The notes: generated by a model from the letters alone, not told the origin. DNA of 64,000 nt from an uncultured Marinococcus sp. (GCF_947493875.1 NZ_CANLSU010000004.1:62001-126000), one strand, 5' to 3'; shown: positions 33,638 through 43,071, counted from the stretch's first letter. Made by a program: numbers and translations.

Positions 33638-35308
33638 TTACATCGTTTCCGGCGCGTGTACGCCGATAAGGTCCAGACCGTTCTGCACCGTCGTCTGGAC
33701 TGCCTTCGCCAGTACGAGTCTTGCCTGGGTTTTCGGCTCATCCTCAGCATCCATGACGCGGTCTGCGTTGTAGAAGCTGTGAAATGCAGACGCCAGTTCA
33801 TGAAGGTAGGTGGTCATGCGGTGCGGAGCGTATTTATCCGCTGCAATGGCCACTTCTTCCGGGAATTCACCGATTTTTTTCAGCACGTCCAATTCCTTTT
33901 CACTATGAATTGGCGTCAAATCTGCCGCCGGATCAAACGTAATCCCGCGCTCCTCCGCCTGACGGAAAATGCTGCAAAGCCGGGCGTGGGCGTACTGCAC
34001 ATAATATACCGGATTTTCGTTCGACTGCGATTTGGCCAGACTCAAATCAAAGTCCATATGTGTGTCCGGGCTTCTCATCGCAAAGAAATACCGGGTAGCA
34101 TCGATGCCGACTTCTTCCATGAGATCCTTCAGCGTTACCGCCTTGCCGGTCCGTTTGCTCATTTTCACACGCTCGCCGTTTTCAAACAGATTTACCATTT
34201 GAATAATCTGCGTTTCGAGCTGTTCTTTGTCATAACCAAGCGCCTGCACGGCTGCTTCCATCCGCGGAATATAGCCGTGGTGGTCCGCGCCCCAGATATT
34301 AATAACCTTTTCAAAGCCGCGGCCGAATTTGTTCCGGTGATACGAAATATCCGGCAGCAGATACGTATAGGTGCCGTCATTTTTCACGAGCACCCGGTCC
34401 TTATCGTCCCCGTAACGGCTCGAGCGGAACCATACCGCTCCGTCTTCTTCATACGTTTCTCCCTGGTCGTGCAGGTATTGCAGAGTTTCTTCCACATTGC
34501 CGTTTGTGTAAAGAGAGGTTTCCGAATACCACACGTCAAAGCGGACTCTGAATTGTTCAAGATCCTGCTTCAGCTTTTCGACTTCACGCTTAAGGCCGTA
34601 CTCGCGGAAAAACTCGAGCCGTTCCTCCTCCTCGACGTGAACAAACCGGTCGCCCTGCTCACTGGCAAGCTCTTCACCGAACTGGCGCACGTCTGCTCCC
34701 TGATAGCCGCCTTCAGGCATTTCCATATCCAAGCCAAGCGCTTCAAAGTAACGGCTTTCGACCGATCTGGCCAGGTTTACGATCTGGTTGCCGGCATCGT
34801 TAATGTAATATTCACGCGTCACGTCGTAGCCGGCAAAGTCCAGAATGTTGCAGAGCGAGTCCCCCACAGCCGCACCGCGGGCATGACCGAGGTGCAGGTT
34901 GCCGGTCGGGTTCGCCGATACAAACTCCACCTGGACCTTTTTCTGTTTTCCTACATCAGAACGGCCGTAGTCCGCTCCCTGGTTGAGCACTCCCGGAATC
35001 ACGTCGATCAAATAGCGGTTATCCATAAAAAAGTTAATAAAGCCAGGCCCCGCAATTTCGATGTTTTTAACGGAGGCCTTGTCTGTGTTTAAGTGATTCA
35101 CGATGTCCTCGGCGATCGCCCGTGGAGCCTTTTTTGCCACACTTGCGAGCTTCATCGCTGCGTTGGATGCAAAGTCTCCATGGCTTTTTTCCTTCGGGGT
35201 TTCAAGCACAATTTCCGGCACTTCTTCCCCCCGGGCAAGTCCTGCCGCTTCAATTGCCGCAGCAACTTCTGTTTTCAGCTGCTCTTTCACCTGATCCATT
35301 ATATTCAT
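33638..35308 (-). CDS. argS: Arginyl-tRNA synthetase
   Basis: Class I aminoacyl-tRNA synthetase (556 residues). The N-terminal Add-1 domain precedes the HIGH-type motif [12 protein letters not shown] near residues 128-139. The KMSKR loop is seen as [13 protein letters not shown]. The DALR anticodon-binding domain forms the C-terminus ([23 protein letters not shown]). The start [11 protein letters not shown] at 35308 is four bases past the ywiB stop; GGAGG lies inside the ywiB end, so translation is likely coupled. Confidence 0.98.
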   Translation of the reverse strand: MNIMDQVKEQLKTEVAAAIEAAGLARGEEVPEIVLETPKEKSHGDFASNAAMKLASVAKKAPRAIAEDIVNHLNTDKASVKNIEIAGPGFINFFMDNRYLIDVIPGVLNQGADYGRSDVGKQKKVQVEFVSANPTGNLHLGHARGAAVGDSLCNILDFAGYDVTREYYINDAGNQIVNLARSVESRYFEALGLDMEMPEGGYQGADVRQFGEELASEQGDRFVHVEEEERLEFFREYGLKREVEKLKQDLEQFRVRFDVWYSETSLYTNGNVEETLQYLHDQGETYEEDGAVWFRSSRYGDDKDRVLVKNDGTYTYLLPDISYHRNKFGRGFEKVINIWGADHHGYIPRMEAAVQALGYDKEQLETQIIQMVNLFENGERVKMSKRTGKAVTLKDLMEEVGIDATRYFFAMRSPDTHMDFDLSLAKSQSNENPVYYVQYAHARLCSIFRQAEERGITFDPAADLTPIHSEKELDVLKKIGEFPEEVAIAADKYAPHRMTTYLHELASAFHSFYNADRVMDAEDEPKTQARLVLAKAVQTTVQNGLDLIGVHAPETM

Positions 35309-35312
35309 ATGC

Positions 35313-35750
35313 TCATACGTCCTCCTCAATTACGATCGAAATTTCGTAACGCCCTACCGGCGTCCCCTGCAGTGCCAGCCGGTAATGAAAATCAATATGC
35401 ATCATCCAGCCGGGGTTGGCCCTGGTCACAGCCAGATGGTCTGTTACCGCTTCTGTATGAAGGCGGCCGTAGCCCATATCGTAGGTGCCTTCGGTACGTT
35501 CGCCGTACGCATAGACCTGACGCATGGCCACGGCCCCGCTTCGGAGCACCATAACCTCTGCGTCTCCGATTTTCAGCGTTGTCTGTACTTTTCCTATGCC
35601 CTCAAGCTCTTCTTCAAACCGGACATAGGTCCATTCCTGTTTTTCGTACATTTCGCCGTCTGCGTTCAGCTGGATGGTTTCACGTTCATCCTCCTGCTGC
35701 ATATTGGTTGTCATAGCGACTTTTACCGGGGTCTTTGCTGTGTCTGCCAC
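35313..35750 (-). CDS. ywiB: YwiB family protein (DUF1934)
   Basis: 145-residue beta-barrel, calycin-like protein of the DUF1934 family, found upstream of argS across Bacillaceae. Function unknown. Family-like stretches are [20 protein letters not shown]-type residues in the middle (about 72-92) and [19 protein letters not shown] at the end. The GTG at 35750 is chosen, with AAAGGTGG six bases upstream. Forms a two-gene operon with argS. Confidence 0.88.
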   Translation of the reverse strand: MADTAKTPVKVAMTTNMQQEDERETIQLNADGEMYEKQEWTYVRFEEELEGIGKVQTTLKIGDAEVMVLRSGAVAMRQVYAYGERTEGTYDMGYGRLHTEAVTDHLAVTRANPGWMMHIDFHYRLALQGTPVGRYEISIVIEEDV

Positions 35751-35873
35751 GATGAGCCACCTTTCTCTACGCCTGCACATACTCGCTTTTAACGTTCCGG
35801 TTAATCACTGTCTTATTTTAACACGACTTCGCGCATTGAGAAGGGAAAATTGATCAATTGAAAAGCCTGCAGA

Positions 35874-35906
35874 CAAAAAAGCTCCCCTGCCGGAGCAGGG
35901 AAGCTT
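35874..35906 (-). terminator. Terminator of the sugar ABC operon
   Basis: Hairpin AAGCT(C)CCCTGC / GCAGGG(A)AGCTT at 35879-35906 with six T on the minus strand. Confidence 0.85.
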
Positions 35907-35909
35907 TGA

Positions 35910-36728
35910 TCACCCTTTGACCGAGCCGGCGAGCAGGCCGCGGACAAAGTATCTTCCTAGTACAATATAGACAATCAGCGTCGGCAGGGCGGCAAGCATG
36001 GCGCCGGCCATCTGTACGTTCCACTGCACGATCTGGCTGCCGGATAAATTCTGCAGCGCCACCATAACCGGCTGGCTGTCTGCGTTTGTGATTGTTACCG
36101 CAAACAAAAATTCGTTCCAGATGTTCGTAAACTGCCAGATGGCGACAACGACAAACCCCGTAATGGAAAGAGGGATGATGACACGCCGGAATATCTGCAG
36201 AAAACCTGCTCCGTCAATTTTCGCTGCCTCAATCATCGTATCAGGAATATTCGCATAAAAGTTTCTAAACATCAGAGTCGTAATTGGCAGACCATACACG
36301 ACGTGGGTCAGAATCAGTCCCGGAATCGAGTTGTACAATTCGATGGTTCTGAGAAATTGAATGAGCGGGATGAGGATACTCTGATACGGAATAAACATCC
36401 CAAACAGCAGTATGGTAAAAAGAATTTCCGAGCCTTTGAACTTCCATTTGGACAGCACATATCCGTTCATCGCCCCGAGCAGCGCTGATAAAATCGTCGC
36501 CGGGATAACCAGATAAAAGCTGTTCGCCAGGTTCGGGGCCAGGGCAGTAAAGGCTTCCGCGTAGCTTGAAAAATCGATCGCTGTCGGAAATGCCCACATC
36601 GTAGCGAGACTTACTTCATCGAGCGGCTTCAGGCTGGTTACTACGATGACGTAGATCGGTGATAAAAACAGAAGCGACATGAAAATAGCTAGTGCGTATT
36701 TGAATACCGGCGTTAATCGAATGGCCAT
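35910..36728 (-). CDS. Sugar ABC transporter permease, MalG type
   Basis: 272-residue inner-membrane permease with six predicted helices. The EAA coupling loop reads MIEAAKIDGAGFLQIFRRVI at about residues 176-195, where the ATPase docks. The C-terminal LLAGSVKG is typical of MalG/UgpE-like proteins. The ATG overlaps the stop of the partner permease by one base. The operon lacks an ATPase gene, so a shared MsmX-type ATPase elsewhere is expected. A terminator follows. Confidence 0.93.
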   Translation of the reverse strand: MAIRLTPVFKYALAIFMSLLFLSPIYVIVVTSLKPLDEVSLATMWAFPTAIDFSSYAEAFTALAPNLANSFYLVIPATILSALLGAMNGYVLSKWKFKGSEILFTILLFGMFIPYQSILIPLIQFLRTIELYNSIPGLILTHVVYGLPITTLMFRNFYANIPDTMIEAAKIDGAGFLQIFRRVIIPLSITGFVVVAIWQFTNIWNEFLFAVTITNADSQPVMVALQNLSGSQIVQWNVQMAGAMLAALPTLIVYIVLGRYFVRGLLAGSVKG

Positions 36729-37687
36729 CAGCCTTCCCTCCTTCGATTGGCGAGTAAGTACGGTACGATGAATACAGCGACCAGGATGAGCATCACCATG
36801 GCAATGGCTGCCCCGTTTGCATAGTAGTTGGCCCTAAACGTCGTTTCAAACATATACACCCCCGGAACGTCGGTCACAAAATTCGCCCCCGAACCGGTCA
36901 TGGCATAGACAAGGTCAAAGATTTTCAGCGAGATGTGCGCCATAATGATAACGACACTCACGGTAATTGGCAGAAGCAGCGGAATGACTACCTTCATGTA
37001 TACCTTCCACTCCGACGCCCCGTCGACCCGGGCAGCCTCCCGAAGCTCTTCGGGAATGCCCCGCAGACCAGCCAGGTACATGGCCAGGGAAAAGCCGGTC
37101 ATCTGCCAGACAGCTGCAATCACAAGCGCGATGATGGCGACCGGGAGACCGAATTCAATACTTCCCCATTGAAAGCCGCCCAGAATAGTCGTATCAGTGT
37201 ACCAGAGCGGTTCGATACCGAAGAACGCCAAAAATGTATTGTAGCCGGTGGACGGGTTTAACAGCCACTGCCAGACAACACCGGTTACGACAAAGGACAG
37301 CGCCATTGGAAAAAGAAAAATATTACGAAAAAGCGCTTCGGCCTTTAGCTTCTGATCGATGAGTACAGCCAGGCCCAATCCACTTACAATCACGAACCCG
37401 ATAAATAGCACTGTGAAAAAAAAGGTGTTCCTTAAATCCGCCTGAAAACGGAAGTCCTGGAACAGGTATATATAGTTTGCGAGTCCGGCAAACGAAAAGT
37501 CCGGTGTCAGGCTGTTCCAGTTGCTGAGCGAGACGTACCCCGTCCATCCGATAAATCCGTATACAAATACAGCGACCAGCAAAAACGAGGGAACGATAAA
37601 CGCCACCGCCCACCAGCGGTCCTTGACTGCCTTTTTACGCTTCACCCGATCTTTTGATGCTGTTTTGTCCATTACTTCATCGGCCAT
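36728..37687 (-). CDS. Sugar ABC transporter permease, MalF/UgpA type
   Basis: 319-residue permease. A charged N-terminal tail of about 25 residues leads to the first helix (AVAFIVPSFLLVAVFVYGFIG). The EAA loop is LREAARVDGASEWKVYMKVV at about residues 216-235. The family loop YVSLSNWNSLTPDFSFAGLANY follows the first helix directly, unlike the homologue at 58149. GGAGGG precedes the ATG. It pairs with the MalG-type permease downstream. Confidence 0.93.
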   Translation of the reverse strand: MADEVMDKTASKDRVKRKKAVKDRWWAVAFIVPSFLLVAVFVYGFIGWTGYVSLSNWNSLTPDFSFAGLANYIYLFQDFRFQADLRNTFFFTVLFIGFVIVSGLGLAVLIDQKLKAEALFRNIFLFPMALSFVVTGVVWQWLLNPSTGYNTFLAFFGIEPLWYTDTTILGGFQWGSIEFGLPVAIIALVIAAVWQMTGFSLAMYLAGLRGIPEELREAARVDGASEWKVYMKVVIPLLLPITVSVVIIMAHISLKIFDLVYAMTGSGANFVTDVPGVYMFETTFRANYYANGAAIAMVMLILVAVFIVPYLLANRRREG

Positions 37688-37705
37688 CTTTTATCCCTCC
37701 TTTGA

Positions 37706-37746
37706 ACAAAAGAAGCCCGGCACCGCTTGCATCGGCACGGGGCTTC
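37706..37746 (-). terminator. Intra-operon hairpin between binding protein and permeases
   Basis: Strong stem GAAGCCCGGCACCG (37712-37725) / CGGCACGGGGCTTC (37733-37746) with TTTT on the minus strand. It lies between the binding-protein stop and the permease start. Such partial terminators commonly keep the binding protein in excess over the permeases. Confidence 0.7.
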
Positions 37747-37761
37747 CCTCTGTTAACCTTC

Positions 37762-39078
37762 TTATTTTTGCTCTTCATCCATTGCAGTCTGCATTGATTC
37801 CATCAGCTTCTCTTCGTCGCCCTGCGTAACGAAGATATTTACTGCCTGGTTCGCTTTTGTCACGAAGCCTTCAGAGGCAGCTGAACCGTGCGCAAGACTT
37901 GGCGTAAGCGATGTCTCCTGGAAGTCCTCCATCGTGTCCTGGCCGTATTCGTCATATTTGGACTCATCTGCGTCCACCCGCGCCGGGATCGAACCTTTTA
38001 ACGGGTTGAACGTGTCCTGTCCTTCCTTCGAACCGAGGACGCTCAGGAATTCTTTTACCTGTTCCGGATTTTCAACTCCCTTTGGCAGACCGAACGTATC
38101 AGTGATAACCATGAAATCTTCCGAAGTGCCAGGGAACGGGGTGTAGCCGAAGCCTTCATTTACTTCGAGGCCAAGGTCATTTACAAAGTAACCCTTTGCC
38201 CAGTCGCCCATGTTAATCATGGCAGCTTCGCCGTCTGCAACCATCTGCGCCGAATCCTGCCAGTTTCTCGAAGCGTGGTCCTCATTGACATATTCAAGCA
38301 TCTGTCCGAACTGCTCGGTAGCTGTCGCTACACGTTCATCGTCAAAGCCAACTTCTCCTTCAAATAGGGCTTCATAGTCCTCTGGACCGAGGTTGGCAAG
38401 CAGCAGGTTTTCGTAAATCTGCGTAGCCGGCCACGATTCTTTATCACCCATCGCAAGCGGCGTTACGCCTGCTGCCTCGAGCTCCTCTGCGACTTCAAAA
38501 AACTCATCGATATCAGTTGGCGGCTCGATGTCGTTTTCTTCAAACACTTCCATGTTGTAAAACATGACGTTTCCGCGGTGAATATTGACCGGTACGGAAT
38601 AAATATCGCCGTCCGAGCTGACCATATCGATTAATTCCTCCGGAAACTTGTCATTGAGCTCTTCCTCTTCGTAAAAATCATTCAGCGGCTCCATTTTGTC
38701 TGCCGCCACCCAGCTGTCATTCAGCTCAGCTCCGCCGTGCACCTGGAACGTGGACGGCGGGTCATCGCCCTGCATTCTTGTGGCAAGCACTGCTTTAGCA
38801 TTCGTACCGGCACCGCCGGCTACAGCTGCGTTTTCCACCGAAATATCGGGATTTTCCTCTTCAAACATATCGATTAAAGCCATCAGGCCGTCTTCCTCGC
38901 CAGCGCCTGTCCACCAGCTGAAGATTTCTACTTCAGCGTCGCTTCCGCCTTCTCCCGAGCCTCCGGAGCTGCCTTCATTTTCCGAACCCGATCCGGAATC
39001 CGAACCGCCTCCCCCACAGGCTGCCAAACCGAACAACAGCAATGAACTTCCTACCAGACCAACACTCTTTTTCAACAT
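37762..39078 (-). CDS. Sugar ABC transporter substrate-binding lipoprotein
   Basis: 438-residue extracytoplasmic solute-binding protein, type 1 family. The signal peptide ends in lipobox GLAAC with lipidated Cys21. A Gly/Ser/Glu-rich linker follows, then the two-lobed binding fold starting VEIFSWWTGAGEEDGL. The mature protein is very acidic, as in halotolerant organisms. GGGGGAGGG precedes the ATG at 39078. The sugar is unknown. Its promoter region carries a -10 TATAAT, a cre-like site and a palindrome, and it is divergent in role but not in strand from the yesMN genes upstream. Confidence 0.93.
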   Translation of the reverse strand: MLKKSVGLVGSSLLLFGLAACGGGGSDSGSGSENEGSSGGSGEGGSDAEVEIFSWWTGAGEEDGLMALIDMFEEENPDISVENAAVAGGAGTNAKAVLATRMQGDDPPSTFQVHGGAELNDSWVAADKMEPLNDFYEEEELNDKFPEELIDMVSSDGDIYSVPVNIHRGNVMFYNMEVFEENDIEPPTDIDEFFEVAEELEAAGVTPLAMGDKESWPATQIYENLLLANLGPEDYEALFEGEVGFDDERVATATEQFGQMLEYVNEDHASRNWQDSAQMVADGEAAMINMGDWAKGYFVNDLGLEVNEGFGYTPFPGTSEDFMVITDTFGLPKGVENPEQVKEFLSVLGSKEGQDTFNPLKGSIPARVDADESKYDEYGQDTMEDFQETSLTPSLAHGSAASEGFVTKANQAVNIFVTQGDEEKLMESMQTAMDEEQK

Positions 39079-39112
39079 GAACCCTCCCCCTTGCAGGAAT
39101 AATATGATTTTA

Positions 39113-39126
39113 TGATAACGCTTACA
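39113..39126 (-). promoter_or_regulatory. cre-like site at the sugar operon start
   Basis: TGATAACGCTTACA matches the CcpA consensus TGWAANCGNTNWCA with one mismatch. On the minus strand it lies just downstream of a TATAAT -10 element (39133-39138), so it would cover the transcription start. No good -35 hexamer precedes that -10, as expected for an activator-dependent promoter. Confidence 0.6.
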
Positions 39127-39154
39127 ATTTTGATTATAGGTCACGATCCTGCGT

Positions 39155-39179
39155 TTGTATGGAAGTATTTTCTATACAA
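39155..39179 (-). promoter_or_regulatory. 25-bp imperfect palindrome, candidate activator site
   Basis: Arms TTGTAT-G-GAA and TTC-T-ATACAA around a five-base centre, one mismatch. It spans the -35 region of the TATAAT promoter of the binding-protein gene. The neighbouring AraC-type response regulator is the obvious candidate to bind it. Confidence 0.5.
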
Positions 39180-39220
39180 TCTTTTGATTGTCTGCATTAT
39201 TTTTAGGTTACTTTATCCTA

Positions 39221-40597
39221 TTACCTTTTGCCCTGCTGATATTGTTTTGGAGAGCATCCCACCTGTTTTTTAAAGACACGGCTGAAATAGTTCGGGTCTT
39301 TGTACCCGATACTGATGCTGATTTCCTTTAACGGCCGTTCGCGGTCCTGAAGCATCCGCTTTGCTTCCTGCATCCGTATACGCGTGACGTAATCAACAAA
39401 TGATACTCCGGTTACTTCTTTAAACTGGTGGGAAAAATAGGCAGGGCTCCATTGCACATACCCCGCTATATCCTCGAGCTGGAGCGGTTTGGCATAGTGC
39501 TCCTTTACGTAGGCCTTCACCTTTTCAATCTGGTGATGCTCCCGAAAGTGAAGCCCTCTGTATGCCCCCACCACATGAAGGAGCCGCTTCCACTCCGCCG
39601 CATCCGACGGCATATCTTCTTCAAGAGTCCCGTTCATTTCCTTAACCAGTTCTTCAAGCTGAAGCCACAAATGCCTCCTCGATGATTTTTGGGGACGGGT
39701 ATGCCACCATTCGCTCCAATAATAGATGGCGGATTTTTCTTCCCCGGTCCGCAGCGCATTCACAATGGAGGAGACCCACTGGCTGCTCTGTTCCGGCAGC
39801 GCATCCTGATCTTTTTCAAGACCGGACAATGCTTCCACATAAGCCTGGAACAGCTGTTTCACGTCGTGTTCCTTTTCAGAAATTCCTATGGATGCTTTTT
39901 CCCCAAGCTCAAAATGCATGCGGCGGCGGAGACGTTCAACCTCTTCAGAGCCTCTGTTTTTACCCGTGTGGAAGAAAAAAGTCCGAAACCATCCGTCCGG
40001 CTGACGGTCCGTAAGAAAAGCGTCGTTAGTCCACCGGGTCATTTTTTCTTCTATATCCTCCGGCATATCCTCTTCGCGCATGACCGCTGCAAAACCGCAG
40101 GAAGCTTCCGGCACTGCTTCTATGAGAAGATCTGCATGGTTTTCATACGGTTCTCCGTGACAGACGCTCTGGAAAAGAAGCTTTTGCAGCCTGTGGCTGT
40201 ACTGTTTCCGTTCCTGCCTGCTGCGGTTTACTGCCGTCTGCACACGCATGAGTGTCTGAATGGTCTCTTCTTTTTTGCCCGGCTTTAACAAATACTCCTT
40301 TACACCCAACCCGAGCGCCTCCCGGGCATAGTCGAAGGAATCGTAGGCGGTGACCATAATAAAATGGATGCCGGATGCCGCCTGCTGAATGCGCTGTATG
40401 GCTTCAAGGCCGTTGCATCCCGGCATTTTAATATCCATCAGCATAATGTCCGGCCTTTTTTCGATAGCCAGCTCCACTGCCTCGGGCCCGTTCTCTGCCT
40501 CTCCGATTACTTCAATTTCCGGTAAATGAGCCGCTATCAGCTTTTTCATCGCTTTACGCTCAAGCCATTCATCCTCTGCCATCAATAGTCGTATCAT
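39221..40597 (-). CDS. AraC-type response regulator (YesN family)
   Basis: 458 residues: receiver domain (1-120) with acidic pair E9/D10 and phosphorylation site D55 in IMLMDIKMPG, a variable middle of about 230 residues, and a C-terminal AraC DNA-binding domain with two HTH motifs (LEDIAGYVQWSPAYFSHQFK and ISIGYKDPNYFSRVFKKQ). The ATG overlaps the kinase stop by four bases. Activates, by analogy with YesN-type regulators, the adjacent sugar ABC operon downstream on the same strand. Confidence 0.93.
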   Translation of the reverse strand: MIRLLMAEDEWLERKAMKKLIAAHLPEIEVIGEAENGPEAVELAIEKRPDIMLMDIKMPGCNGLEAIQRIQQAASGIHFIMVTAYDSFDYAREALGLGVKEYLLKPGKKEETIQTLMRVQTAVNRSRQERKQYSHRLQKLLFQSVCHGEPYENHADLLIEAVPEASCGFAAVMREEDMPEDIEEKMTRWTNDAFLTDRQPDGWFRTFFFHTGKNRGSEEVERLRRRMHFELGEKASIGISEKEHDVKQLFQAYVEALSGLEKDQDALPEQSSQWVSSIVNALRTGEEKSAIYYWSEWWHTRPQKSSRRHLWLQLEELVKEMNGTLEEDMPSDAAEWKRLLHVVGAYRGLHFREHHQIEKVKAYVKEHYAKPLQLEDIAGYVQWSPAYFSHQFKEVTGVSFVDYVTRIRMQEAKRMLQDRERPLKEISISIGYKDPNYFSRVFKKQVGCSPKQYQQGKR

Positions 40598-42042
40598 CCT
40601 GCCTGCCCCCCTGCTTTCTGCCATTCTTTAACCGGCATACGGAGCTTCACCGTAGTGCCCTGCGCCGGGACAGATTCCACATCCACGAGCTCCCCGGTAT
40701 GAAAGAATAATTCCAGACGCCTCCGGACGTTCTGCATGCCAAGGCCAGTGGAATGACCAATGTGCGCTTCCTGCTCTTCGCCCGCACCAAGAAGCTGCTG
40801 GCGCTGGCGCTCATTCATTCCTTTGCCGTTGTCCATTACCCGGACGACAATCTGACTGTCCTCCAGGCGCACCTGCACACGCACTTCGGCATTCTCTTCC
40901 ATCCCTTCCACCCCGTGAATAAAGGCGTTCTCGATTACCGGCTGCAGCGTCAGCCTCGGGATAGGCACATCCAGCTCGTCTGTTCCGGTTTCAATATGTG
41001 TAGATAAGCGGTTCCGAAACCTTGTTTCCTGAATATGAAAATAACTCCGGATCACATCCAGCTCGTCCCGGAGCGTTACTTCTTTTTCGATATTCCCTAA
41101 GCTGTAGCGCAGCAGAGAGGAAACAGATTCTATCAATTCCGACGTTTCTTCCGCATCTTCCAGATAAGCCATTTTTGAAATCGTGTTCAGGGTGTTGAAT
41201 AAAAAGTGCGGATTGATCTGATTCTGCAGATGCTTCAGCTCCAGCTGCTTCATCAGCTGATCCATCTCTGCCTTTTTTTCCATTTCGCCGACGTACGTAT
41301 GAATATCTGTCCGCATACGGTTGAACGTACGGCCCAGAAGCTCCAGTTCGTCTCCCGAACGAATACGGAGCGGCTCCCCCTGAAAATGGCCGCGCGATAC
41401 CTCCCCTGCTGCCCGGGACAATTCGTCGACCGGCTTTGTAATGCTTGAAGAGAACCGGAATGCGATAAAAGCAGCAATCAGTAGCGACGTAGCAAACAGG
41501 CATATAATAAAATAGCGGAATGAGGTATTACGCTCCTGAAGCTGGGCATACAGGTGCTGATACTCTGTCAGGGACTGATCGATAAGAGTCAGCGTGCTTT
41601 CCTGTATATAGGCGTTCGATTGTTCAGTTTCTGCGAGATTGCTTCCGTATTTTTCAATATCGCCCTGCAGCACAAACCCAGCGGTTGTTTCACTGTTTTG
41701 TTCGAGTGAATCGAGCAGCTGCATGTAGCTCTTCATTTCGACCGACCCCGGCTGACCTTCTTCATTACCGAGCTCCTCTGCCAGTGCCTTCATTTCCCCG
41801 GATGCCTGATAATAAGCGGCCCACGTTTCCTGTGAAGGGTTGGTCGCAATCTGCTGCGTCGCTGCCGTCCATTCTTCGGCCTGCCGGGAAATGGAATTCA
41901 ACAGCACAAAGCGGTCAAAGCTCGTACTGTATTCATTAGTAATACGCTCTGAGCTCCAGTAAATACCGATAGCTACAGCGTTAAAAAGCAGAATAAAGGC
42001 AAAGGAGAAAAACACCATTTTCGAACGGATAGATCGTATCAC
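40594..42042 (-). CDS. Sensor histidine kinase (YesM/LytS-like)
   Basis: 482 residues. Transmembrane helices at about 10-28 and 177-197 flank an extracellular domain of about 145 residues. A HAMP domain (198-250) and a His_kinase domain with H279 in INPHFLFNTLN follow, then HATPase_c with VIENAFIHGVEG and the G-box ADNGKGM-type motif MDNGKGMNE. The start is GTG, overlapping the stop of the upstream binding protein as GTGA. The kinase likely senses through that binding protein. Confidence 0.93.
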   Translation of the reverse strand: MIRSIRSKMVFFSFAFILLFNAVAIGIYWSSERITNEYSTSFDRFVLLNSISRQAEEWTAATQQIATNPSQETWAAYYQASGEMKALAEELGNEEGQPGSVEMKSYMQLLDSLEQNSETTAGFVLQGDIEKYGSNLAETEQSNAYIQESTLTLIDQSLTEYQHLYAQLQERNTSFRYFIICLFATSLLIAAFIAFRFSSSITKPVDELSRAAGEVSRGHFQGEPLRIRSGDELELLGRTFNRMRTDIHTYVGEMEKKAEMDQLMKQLELKHLQNQINPHFLFNTLNTISKMAYLEDAEETSELIESVSSLLRYSLGNIEKEVTLRDELDVIRSYFHIQETRFRNRLSTHIETGTDELDVPIPRLTLQPVIENAFIHGVEGMEENAEVRVQVRLEDSQIVVRVMDNGKGMNERQRQQLLGAGEEQEAHIGHSTGLGMQNVRRRLELFFHTGELVDVESVPAQGTTVKLRMPVKEWQKAGGQAG

Positions 42043-43031
42043 CGCTCCCCGCCCCCTTCCCGTGCAGCATCAGAAGCTCTCCAAATAACCGTCTCGGTGT
42101 GCTGTACCGAAGGCACGTACTGCTGTTGATTCAGCCGGGCCACATCATAAACCGCCTGCTCCCCCATTTGTACGGGATGCTGACGGACCGTGGCATCAAT
42201 TGTACCCTCCTCAAGCAGCTGTACTGTTTCAGGCAGTGTATCAAACCCGATCACATACAGCTCCCCGGCTCCTTCAATCTCTTCCATCCCCTGGGCTATG
42301 CCGATAGCGTCCAAAGCACTCGTGCCGTAAAGCGCTGTGATGTCGGGCTCCTCCTTCAATAAACTGTAGGTGGCCTGTGCGGCCCCAATCTCAGAGATTC
42401 CGGAATACCCGATGTCCTTAATTTCCACGCGGCCGCTTGCTTCCACAGTATCCCGGAAGCCTTCCACCCTTTCCTTCTGATTGACCGTGTCCGCACTTCC
42501 AGAAACGATGCCGACATACTGCCTTCCTTCCGTATTTCGGAGCAGCTCTTCCCCTGCCGAAACACCGGCTTCGTAATTGTCTGTGCCGATATAGGCACGC
42601 CGCCCGCTCTCCGGCACGTCACTGTCTACCGTGATAACCGGCACCCCTTTCTCCAGCGCTTTTTGCACCAGCTCCTGGAAAACAGGATCATCAATGCCCT
42701 GAGTGATAATAGCGTCTACATTGCTCTCGATCATCCGGTTCATCGTTTCAAGCTGCTCATCTTTACCTGCTTTGGACGGTCCGTACGTTTCGATATAAAT
42801 GCCCGCCTCTTCGCCCGCTGCAACAGCGCCTTCTTTGATTTGTTCCCAGTAAGGATTGCCTGCTTCTTCCATAATGAGCGCTGCCCTCGTCTGGTACGTT
42901 TCGTTTTCCTCTGAATTGACCGGTTCCACGTAAAAAGCCTTTGTGCCAAAATAAACGGTTGCTGCCAGACTGGCCAGGCAACCGAGAAAGAAAACAGCAA
43001 ACAACCAACGCTTCCTTCGTTCGCCCACCAT
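42039..43031 (-). CDS. Membrane-anchored sugar-binding protein, sensor component
   Basis: 330 residues. A basic start (GERRKRW) and a single hydrophobic helix (about 10-30) precede an RbsB/XylF-like periplasmic-binding fold beginning RAALIMEEAGNPYWEQIKEG. The only Cys in the helix is not in a good lipobox, so the helix is likely an uncleaved anchor. Translationally coupled to the YesM-type kinase. The arrangement matches the XylFII-LytS-YesN three-component systems of clostridia. Start 43031 has AAGGGGG five bases upstream; 43034 is possible. A perfect cre site precedes it. Confidence 0.88.
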   Translation of the reverse strand: MVGERRKRWLFAVFFLGCLASLAATVYFGTKAFYVEPVNSEENETYQTRAALIMEEAGNPYWEQIKEGAVAAGEEAGIYIETYGPSKAGKDEQLETMNRMIESNVDAIITQGIDDPVFQELVQKALEKGVPVITVDSDVPESGRRAYIGTDNYEAGVSAGEELLRNTEGRQYVGIVSGSADTVNQKERVEGFRDTVEASGRVEIKDIGYSGISEIGAAQATYSLLKEEPDITALYGTSALDAIGIAQGMEEIEGAGELYVIGFDTLPETVQLLEEGTIDATVRQHPVQMGEQAVYDVARLNQQQYVPSVQHTETVIWRASDAAREGGGER

Positions 43032-43047
43032 CATAGCCCCCTTATAA

Positions 43048-43071
43048 TGAAATCGTTTACAAATAATTATA
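43048..43071 (-). promoter_or_regulatory. Promoter -10 and perfect cre site of the sensor operon
   Basis: On the minus strand TATAAT (43066-43071) is followed by TGTAAACGATTTCA (43048-43061), an exact match to TGWAANCGNTNWCA. CcpA binding here would cover the start point. The cre lies 17 bases before the start codon of the sensor binding protein. Confidence 0.75.

Noticed and set aside
33620-35092. 490-codon plus-strand frame opposite argS
   Set aside because: It mirrors argS completely; argS has all class I synthetase motifs, and the mirror product has no coherent domain.
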